A program made the translations under genes and the position numbers. Under the pieces are notes generated by a model that was not told where the DNA came from, searched no databases, and was given only the letters and a program-made list of their open reading frames with translations. Shown piece by piece: positions 1 to 4,217 of a stretch of 6,363 nucleotides of DNA. Source of the DNA: Prevotella sp. (GTDB taxonomy: Bacteria; Bacteroidota; Bacteroidia; Bacteroidales; Bacteroidaceae); assembly GCA_016291915.1 (NCBI GenBank), contig JAEEZP010000242.1, positions 1 to 6,363 of the forward strand. Direction: 5' to 3'. Position 1 is the first letter of the stretch. Every line of letters starts with the position of its first letter.

Positions 1-931
1 GAAGTGTAACCTTCTCTTTGTTCGCTATGAGTAAATTGGTATAGCTGGGAGTAGGATCGGAAGAAAGAATAGAACGACCATATACTGGCGAGTCAGATTC
101 TCCTTTATACTGATAGATCAGTGCTGTGTTGGCGGGTATATTATACTCACCAGTTTGGAGAGCACCTAACTCAACATTAAGCCCTGTTTCTGTCTCAGTT
201 GCTGACTTCACATAATAGATATTCAGTTTATCCTCAGGGTTGTTGAGTTTTACAGGAACCTGACAACTCATTAATTTGATGTAACCTGAACTCTTGGAGA
301 AAGAGAAATATACTCTCTGATAATTGCTATAGGCAGAGAAAGCACTCAGATGCTCAGGTGTGACTTTAGTAAGGCTGAAACGAATCTGGGCATTTGAAGC
401 TATCTCATCAAATGCACCGTTGCCGACAGAGGGTACATGGCTGCCTAAGAAGTAGAATTTAGCATTGGCTGCCGAACAACCCTTAAAGGCATTTTCCCCG
501 ATCTCCTGAACAGCATCAAACTGGAACTGAGCGACACCCGTACATCCTTCGAAAGCACTTGAGCCAATCTTTTTAACGTAAGCACTTGCAGCCACAGACT
601 TAATGGCTGCCTGATCCTTAAATACTCCGTCTGCAATTTCTACAATACGATATTTATATCCGGATGTCAGGCTTAATGAGGAAACGTAGGAAGAAGTAAC
701 CTCTGTAAGAGGAGAATCTTCGTTTTGAGTAAACTTATAAAGTTTTGCTGTACCATAGGTGGTTTCCTCACCTTCGATAACACAAGGTGTCAATACCTCA
801 AAACTGAATTTAGCACCACTCTTGGAAACTGAGAATTTGTATCCAACCGTGTTAGCATCTGCAGCAAAGATACTTGAAGAAGAAATGGAAACCATAACTG
901 CTGCCATCAAAAAGCGTAAAGATTTTTTCAT
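1..931 (-). CDS. Exported BspA-like leucine-rich-repeat protein (3' end beyond window)
   Basis: The frame is open from the ATG at 929-931 to the window edge, giving 310 codons and no stop, so the C-terminus is missing. Residues 1-23 form a signal peptide: MKK, a hydrophobic core, then IFA before AD. Four degenerate LRR_5 (BspA / Treponema type) repeats lie at about 99-185. Their core I/V-x(3-4)-AF-x-G-C recurs as IADGVF (99), IGSSAF (122), IGENAF (144) and VGNGAF (169), 22-25 residues apart; two carry the canonical GC. Residues ~215-275 (YIKLMSCQVPV, LNIYYVKSA, NIPANTALI) resemble a beta-rich module common at the C-termini of Bacteroidales secreted proteins; this is from memory of such proteins. 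BspA-like proteins are surface or secreted and several bind host proteins or other bacteria; the ligand here is unknown. It has its own promoter-like element and no Shine-Dalgarno sequence. Confidence is high for the class and low for the function. Confidence 0.85.
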   Translation of the reverse strand, partial: MKKSLRFLMAAVMVSISSSSIFAADANTVGYKFSVSKSGAKFSFEVLTPCVIEGEETTYGTAKLYKFTQNEDSPLTEVTSSYVSSLSLTSGYKYRIVEIADGVFKDQAAIKSVAASAYVKKIGSSAFEGCTGVAQFQFDAVQEIGENAFKGCSAANAKFYFLGSHVPSVGNGAFDEIASNAQIRFSLTKVTPEHLSAFSAYSNYQRVYFSFSKSSGYIKLMSCQVPVKLNNPEDKLNIYYVKSATETETGLNVELGALQTGEYNIPANTALIYQYKGESDSPVYGRSILSSDPTPSYTNLLIANKEKVTL

Positions 932-983
932 ACTAAACAATTTTTGGGTTATTAATAAATACTAAAGTTATTTCATCTCTCCA

Positions 984-1011
984 CAAAAATAATGAGATTA
1001 ATCCTTTAAAA
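984..1011 (-). promoter_or_regulatory. Bacteroidota-type promoter of the LRR protein gene
   Basis: On the minus strand TATTTTTG (984-991) matches the Bacteroidota -7 consensus TAnnTTTG exactly. A T-rich TTTT (1008-1011) lies about 16-20 bases upstream, where the weak TTTG -33 element is expected. Transcription would start near 978-980, giving a leader of roughly 45-50 nt before the ATG at 931. The -7 match is seen directly; its use as a promoter is inferred. Confidence 0.6.
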
Positions 1012-1034
1012 TTTATCTTTAGTAAGGAAAATAT

Positions 1035-1052
1035 TTCGTCATAGGTGACGAA
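1035..1052. terminator. Perfect 7-bp inverted repeat, possible terminator or operator
   Basis: TTCGTCA and TGACGAA flank the 4-base loop TAGG, 67 bases past the racemase stop codon and just upstream of the LRR gene promoter. Read on the minus strand it could end racemase transcription, but only a mixed ATATTTT tract follows it. Read on the plus strand a run of eight T starts eight bases after the stem, but no plus-strand gene feeds into it. It could equally be an operator for the LRR gene, as it lies about 25 bases upstream of the -33 region. Confidence 0.35.
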
Positions 1053-1118
1053 TTATCCCATTTTTTTTGTTTTTAACTTTGTAATGCTACCTCTTTTGCT
1101 CATCAATCAGATTGGTAT

Positions 1119-2600
1119 TTACTGACTGAACGATGTGTTAGAACGTAGAAATGTACAGATTTTTCTTGAGCATAAAGGCAATAGACGAGCTATTCTGGTA
1201 AGATTATCTGAACTCACATTCTTTTCAGAAAAAGGAACACAGACAGTGGTTAAATCCTCTTTTCCTACTTCTCTTCCGTATTTGAAAGCATATGTCAGAT
1301 TCCCGTCATTATCTAAACAATCAGCCGGTAACCATGGGGATGCCACAGATATATAGGGTTCCAATATGCCGGTTACCGTATCGTTTCGTAGATTGTTATC
1401 TGTTAATAATGTTTTATAACACTCATAGGCGGTATTTACGGCAGGGTCAATGAATTCACAATCATCGGCAATCAATGATGCATATGGATAGTTACCATCT
1501 GCATCTTTGTAATCCTTGAGCTCAAGCAAATGTTTCTTCAGGGTCTCTAAAGTAAAAGGATAATGTGTACAACCAAGTATGATACGACTGATGGGATGAC
1601 GGATTCCTTGTTTACGTGCTTGTTCAAATAGCCCCAATAGATTATATCTCGCATAGTTATCGGCAGCGTTTAGTTGTATCTTTACAGCTTCTCCACAAGC
1701 ATTATATTCGATAAAGGCGGCCCCATTATCTAAATCAAAACCGTAGGCTGATAACAGATGGGCATTGATATCACTATCTCCATTGCCAAAGACAGGACCA
1801 CGGTAATCTTCGGAGAAATCCTCCAAATTGTGGTTGACAAAAGCTTTTTCCTCATCAACAGCTTCTGCAAACCCGTATCCGGGCTGATTAACGATCTCTA
1901 ACTGCATGTCTTCAGGTGCCATAGCCCTTAGGGTGCGTTCGTATACATTGCTACTAATTGTACCAGGTGTTGCCAAGACTCCGATAGATGTTTCTTTCTT
2001 GTCCTTCAAAGAAGCAAGTGTGCTGGCAGCACCTGCATTGACAACACCGATCACTTTTACTCCACAACCACTCTCATTCAGGAGATTTTGAATATGTTCT
2101 AACCCGTATGCAGTAGCGGTATTACAGGCGATAACAATAATTTTCACCTGACGCTTTTCCCCGGTAGGGGAAACTTCCCTGGCATCTTTCCAATAGTGAT
2201 TGCTTAAGAGGAAGAGAGCGTCTTTCACCGCTAATTCCCGCAGATAGTCACTCTTCCCTTCGGCATCATATCTACCGTAAGGCATATTGGCTTGGTCTGC
2301 TAGATATTCAAAGTCTTCATGAATAAAATCAGGAATACCATCAGGCATTTCTTCACCAGTCTGGTTGTTGAAGCGATCTTGACTCAGGATCTTCTCCAAG
2401 ACAGTAAAACCACCTGTGCCACTGTCAAACACACCGATGGGCATGTCTTGTAATGTTTGGGGATAGTTGCGGAAGTCAATATGATGCACAGAACATGTGT
2501 CGTAAAGTGCTTTCTGACTGACAGGTAAAAGAACTGCCTGCCCCAATATATTGACACAGGCAGTCCAGAAGAATAATATAACAGTTGATAATCTATTCAT
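1119..2600 (-). CDS. Exported, enlarged glutamate/aspartate racemase (MurI-like)
   Basis: This 493-residue protein has the MurI (Asp/Glu racemase) fold signature in the correct order: FDSGTGG (58-64), DQANMPYG (102-109), ACNTAT with catalytic Cys159, VIGVVNAG (183-190), VLATPGT (208-214), GCTHYP with the second catalytic Cys344, and IDPAVNTA (384-391). Both cysteines of the two-base, cofactor-independent mechanism are present, so it is probably active in converting L-Glu or L-Asp to the D-form. The N-terminus (MNR, a hydrophobic stretch, GQA at 20-22) reads as a signal peptide, which points to the periplasm; ordinary MurI is cytoplasmic and about 260-290 residues. Compared with the E. coli enzyme there is extra sequence at about 75-92 and 110-150, some 70 residues at about 250-322, and a tail of about 90 residues after 400. 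It is transcribed from its own promoter-like element, and GAGGG lies 6 bases before the ATG. A housekeeping MurI is probably encoded elsewhere (inference). The substrate is not decided by sequence. Confidence 0.82.
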   Translation of the reverse strand: MNRLSTVILFFWTACVNILGQAVLLPVSQKALYDTCSVHHIDFRNYPQTLQDMPIGVFDSGTGGFTVLEKILSQDRFNNQTGEEMPDGIPDFIHEDFEYLADQANMPYGRYDAEGKSDYLRELAVKDALFLLSNHYWKDAREVSPTGEKRQVKIIVIACNTATAYGLEHIQNLLNESGCGVKVIGVVNAGAASTLASLKDKKETSIGVLATPGTISSNVYERTLRAMAPEDMQLEIVNQPGYGFAEAVDEEKAFVNHNLEDFSEDYRGPVFGNGDSDINAHLLSAYGFDLDNGAAFIEYNACGEAVKIQLNAADNYARYNLLGLFEQARKQGIRHPISRIILGCTHYPFTLETLKKHLLELKDYKDADGNYPYASLIADDCEFIDPAVNTAYECYKTLLTDNNLRNDTVTGILEPYISVASPWLPADCLDNDGNLTYAFKYGREVGKEDLTTVCVPFSEKNVSSDNLTRIARLLPLCSRKICTFLRSNTSFSQ

Positions 2601-2603
2601 AAG

Positions 2604-2650
2604 TTTCCCTCATCTAAACATCAACAAATTTAATGAAAAGACGAGGGAAA
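2604..2650. promoter_or_regulatory. 11-bp inverted repeat around the racemase promoter and ribosome-binding site
   Basis: On the plus strand TTTCCCTCATC (2604-2614) and GACGAGGGAAA (2640-2650) are reverse complements except at one position, which would be a G-U pair in minus-strand RNA. The 25-base loop contains the -7 box. The proximal arm holds the GAGGG that sits 6 bases before the racemase ATG. If transcription starts at the local promoter, only the proximal arm is in the RNA, and the repeat would act as a DNA operator. If transcription reads in from the upstream gene, the RNA could fold and hide the ribosome-binding site. Confidence 0.5.
2625..2632 (-). promoter_or_regulatory. Bacteroidota-type -7 box of the racemase gene
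   Basis: Minus-strand TAAATTTG matches TAnnTTTG exactly. The region about 20 bases upstream is T-rich (TATTTCCC) but has no exact TTTG. Transcription would start near 2619-2621, leaving a leader of about 20 nt to the ATG at 2600. Confidence 0.55.
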
Positions 2651-2665
2651 TATAAATAATTGCTG

Positions 2666-2697
2666 CTGACAATTTTGAAAATGGGAAATATTGTCAG
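2666..2697. repeat. Perfect 8-bp inverted repeat in the GATase-racemase gap
   Basis: CTGACAAT (2666-2673) and ATTGTCAG (2690-2697) are perfect reverse complements separated by 16 bases. The repeat lies 46 bases after the stop codon of the amidotransferase-like gene and upstream of the racemase promoter. It may form the 3' end hairpin of the upstream transcript, but no U-tract follows it on the minus strand, so a classic intrinsic terminator is not supported. A dyad operator is the alternative. Confidence 0.35.
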
Positions 2698-2742
2698 TGG
2701 GAAGAGTCTATAATATAATAATGTATAGTTAGATGGCAGGCA

Positions 2743-4080
2743 TTATCTCTTTTGAGAAAGACGACTTAATCTGACGTTAATCTCATAAGGTACGCCGTTC
2801 AACACATCTGTCCGTCCGGCATATTGTGTACCGTAACGTGTCTGTATGACATCAACAGTAGTGTCGCAGAAAACGGAAACATATAATCTACCTGCTTTTG
2901 GCTTGTTGATAATTAGCTGTTTATGAGAACCTAACGTGATATTGCTAAACATTGACTTATCTTTGAATGCCAATTGCTGGGGATTAGCAAAAAGATAAAG
3001 ATCAAAGTCTTTATATCCAAGAAGAGGTGACAACTCTATTGTCAATGTATCAGTTTTCTCCGGTACATCTACAGCGAAATGGTGATATTGTTTATCGCCA
3101 ATACGGGTAAACTCAGGGTTGTTATCATGCGTGTAATATTTCATGATACGTGGAATGCCGGGTTCTAATACTCCTTTTATTTGGGGAAGACTATAACCGT
3201 CCATGGCATATTTAAGCATCGCAGCAGTAAGTTCCAGCCGGGGACCTTCACATATATCCTCTGGATGAGAACCACACAGTACGACGCGTCCCGATGTAGG
3301 ACTTCCTTTGTATGCCCAGACAACTGGTTCACCGACGATATTACGTTTAGGCTTATCTGCAGGCGTGGAGTAGCGTGCCAATACTTCTGTTCTCTCGGGG
3401 CACTTATAAGTTAGATTTGCATAACAACCACCGTTATGCCTTACACTGTCAATGGTCATTTTGCCGCCAAACTGATAATAGTTCAGTAGGGGAGAACCAG
3501 GTTCTATATCTACTTTAGTGCTCGACTTTTCCAATCCGGTGCTTGTAGCATATCCTGGCCATATACCAAGATAAGAAGTATAAAGTTTTTCTTCTTTATC
3601 AGGTAATTTCGTACCCACAGAAGCGATGAATGCACCGGCACACGAACCTACATATCCACCACCATTCGCCACAAAAGTCCTGTAGCTGTTCCTACCCTTA
3701 TCTCCTAATGATTTGCCATGGGATCCGGCACGACCGCCATTCACATAGACTGCCCGAAAACGAGGTGCTCCGTCAGGATATAATAAAATACCGTTCTCAT
3801 CAATGGCACTACCACCGATGAGTTGTTCCTGCAGAATACTGTCAGTGGCTGTAAATGAATACTTCTCAGTATAGCTGTGAGGAGTGGAAATAAAACATTC
3901 CATGGAAAAACCAGCCAGTCTTGCAGAAGGCAGATCTGTTCGTGATGTAAGCATGATGCCACTGTCCATAAACAGATCCTTATAGAATCCATCCGGACGA
4001 TCTTGTGCCGATGAAGGTATTAGCATGCAGAAAAGTAAAGCAATACCTATAATGTCTTGTTTGGCAGTACACATAATCAT
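2743..4080 (-). CDS. Exported class-I glutamine-amidotransferase-like protein (BPL_N type) with PPC-like C-terminal domain
   Basis: Read from the ATG at 4080 the protein has 445 residues. Residues 1-25 are a signal peptide ending PSSA. The class-I GATase-like domain (~30-295) shows YVNGG (112-116), a nucleophile elbow GGGYVGSCAGAF (140-151) with Cys147, and a HPE motif with His272 and Glu274, so a complete Cys-His-Glu triad is visible. This arrangement matches BPL_N-type domains (biotin-protein-ligase N-terminal-like); no synthetase partner is encoded in the window. Residues ~333-435 (HHFAVDVP, DFDLYLF, GRLYVSVF) resemble a PPC beta-sandwich, which is often attached to secreted enzymes. The reaction is unknown; amidase, peptidase or transferase chemistry in the periplasm or outside the cell is possible. 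The frame also offers GTG at 4095 and ATG at 4074. GTG is disfavoured because it overlaps the promoter box; ATG 4074 (443 residues) remains possible. Confidence is good for the fold and low for the function. Confidence 0.8.
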   Translation of the reverse strand: MIMCTAKQDIIGIALLFCMLIPSSAQDRPDGFYKDLFMDSGIMLTSRTDLPSARLAGFSMECFISTPHSYTEKYSFTATDSILQEQLIGGSAIDENGILLYPDGAPRFRAVYVNGGRAGSHGKSLGDKGRNSYRTFVANGGGYVGSCAGAFIASVGTKLPDKEEKLYTSYLGIWPGYATSTGLEKSSTKVDIEPGSPLLNYYQFGGKMTIDSVRHNGGCYANLTYKCPERTEVLARYSTPADKPKRNIVGEPVVWAYKGSPTSGRVVLCGSHPEDICEGPRLELTAAMLKYAMDGYSLPQIKGVLEPGIPRIMKYYTHDNNPEFTRIGDKQYHHFAVDVPEKTDTLTIELSPLLGYKDFDLYLFANPQQLAFKDKSMFSNITLGSHKQLIINKPKAGRLYVSVFCDTTVDVIQTRYGTQYAGRTDVLNGVPYEINVRLSRLSQKR

Positions 4081-4094
4081 ATTGTTTATTCTCA

Positions 4095-4102
4095 CAAAGA
4101 TA
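4095..4102 (-). promoter_or_regulatory. Bacteroidota-type -7 box of the GATase-like gene
   Basis: Minus-strand TATCTTTG matches TAnnTTTG exactly. A T-rich CTTTTTC begins about 20 bases upstream, in the -33 region. Transcription would start near 4088-4090, giving a short leader of about 9 nt to the ATG at 4080 or 15 nt to the ATG at 4074. The box decides against the GTG at 4093-4095 as the start codon, because its first base lies in the box. Confidence 0.6.
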
Positions 4103-4143
4103 GCTTTTTATTGGGGAAAAAGCAACGAATAGCAGTCCTTTTC

Positions 4144-4160
4144 ATTATCAAGGGGATAAT
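4144..4160. terminator. Weak AT-rich inverted repeat after the GH95 gene
   Basis: ATTATC and GATAAT flank a 5-base loop, 58 bases past the GH95 stop codon. The stem is only six pairs and AT-rich, and no T-run follows on the minus strand. It is the only hairpin seen in this gap, so it is a weak candidate for the end of the GH95 transcript. Confidence 0.2.
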
Positions 4161-4217
4161 ATTTCTTTTCTTTGTGACAATATGACCATGAAGTCCATGC
4201 TACATAGACATCTTTTT

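Noticed and set aside
445..636. Short open frame antiparallel or out of frame within the LRR gene.
   Set aside because: It is on the same strand but in another frame from the long LRR coding frame, which has a clear signal peptide and repeats; the short frame has no recognisable features.
1074..1081. TAACTTTG on the plus strand matches the Bacteroidota -7 consensus.
   Set aside because: No -33-like element lies about 20 bases upstream and no plausible plus-strand gene follows; the downstream plus-strand frames are antisense to the racemase.
1119..2600. Housekeeping murI (cytoplasmic glutamate racemase).
   Set aside because: The signal peptide, 493-residue length and large insertions do not fit the standard enzyme, so no gene symbol was assigned.
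2586..2600. Racemase as a lipoprotein through Cys15 (FWTAC).
   Set aside because: Trp at -3 is a poor lipobox residue and the hydrophobic stretch continues past the cysteine to a better signal peptidase I site at GQA.
2743..4080. GatD-like partner for D-Glu amidation in peptidoglycan, suggested by the racemase next door.
   Set aside because: MurT/GatD works with ATP in the cytoplasm and needs MurT; this protein has a signal peptide and no MurT is in the window.
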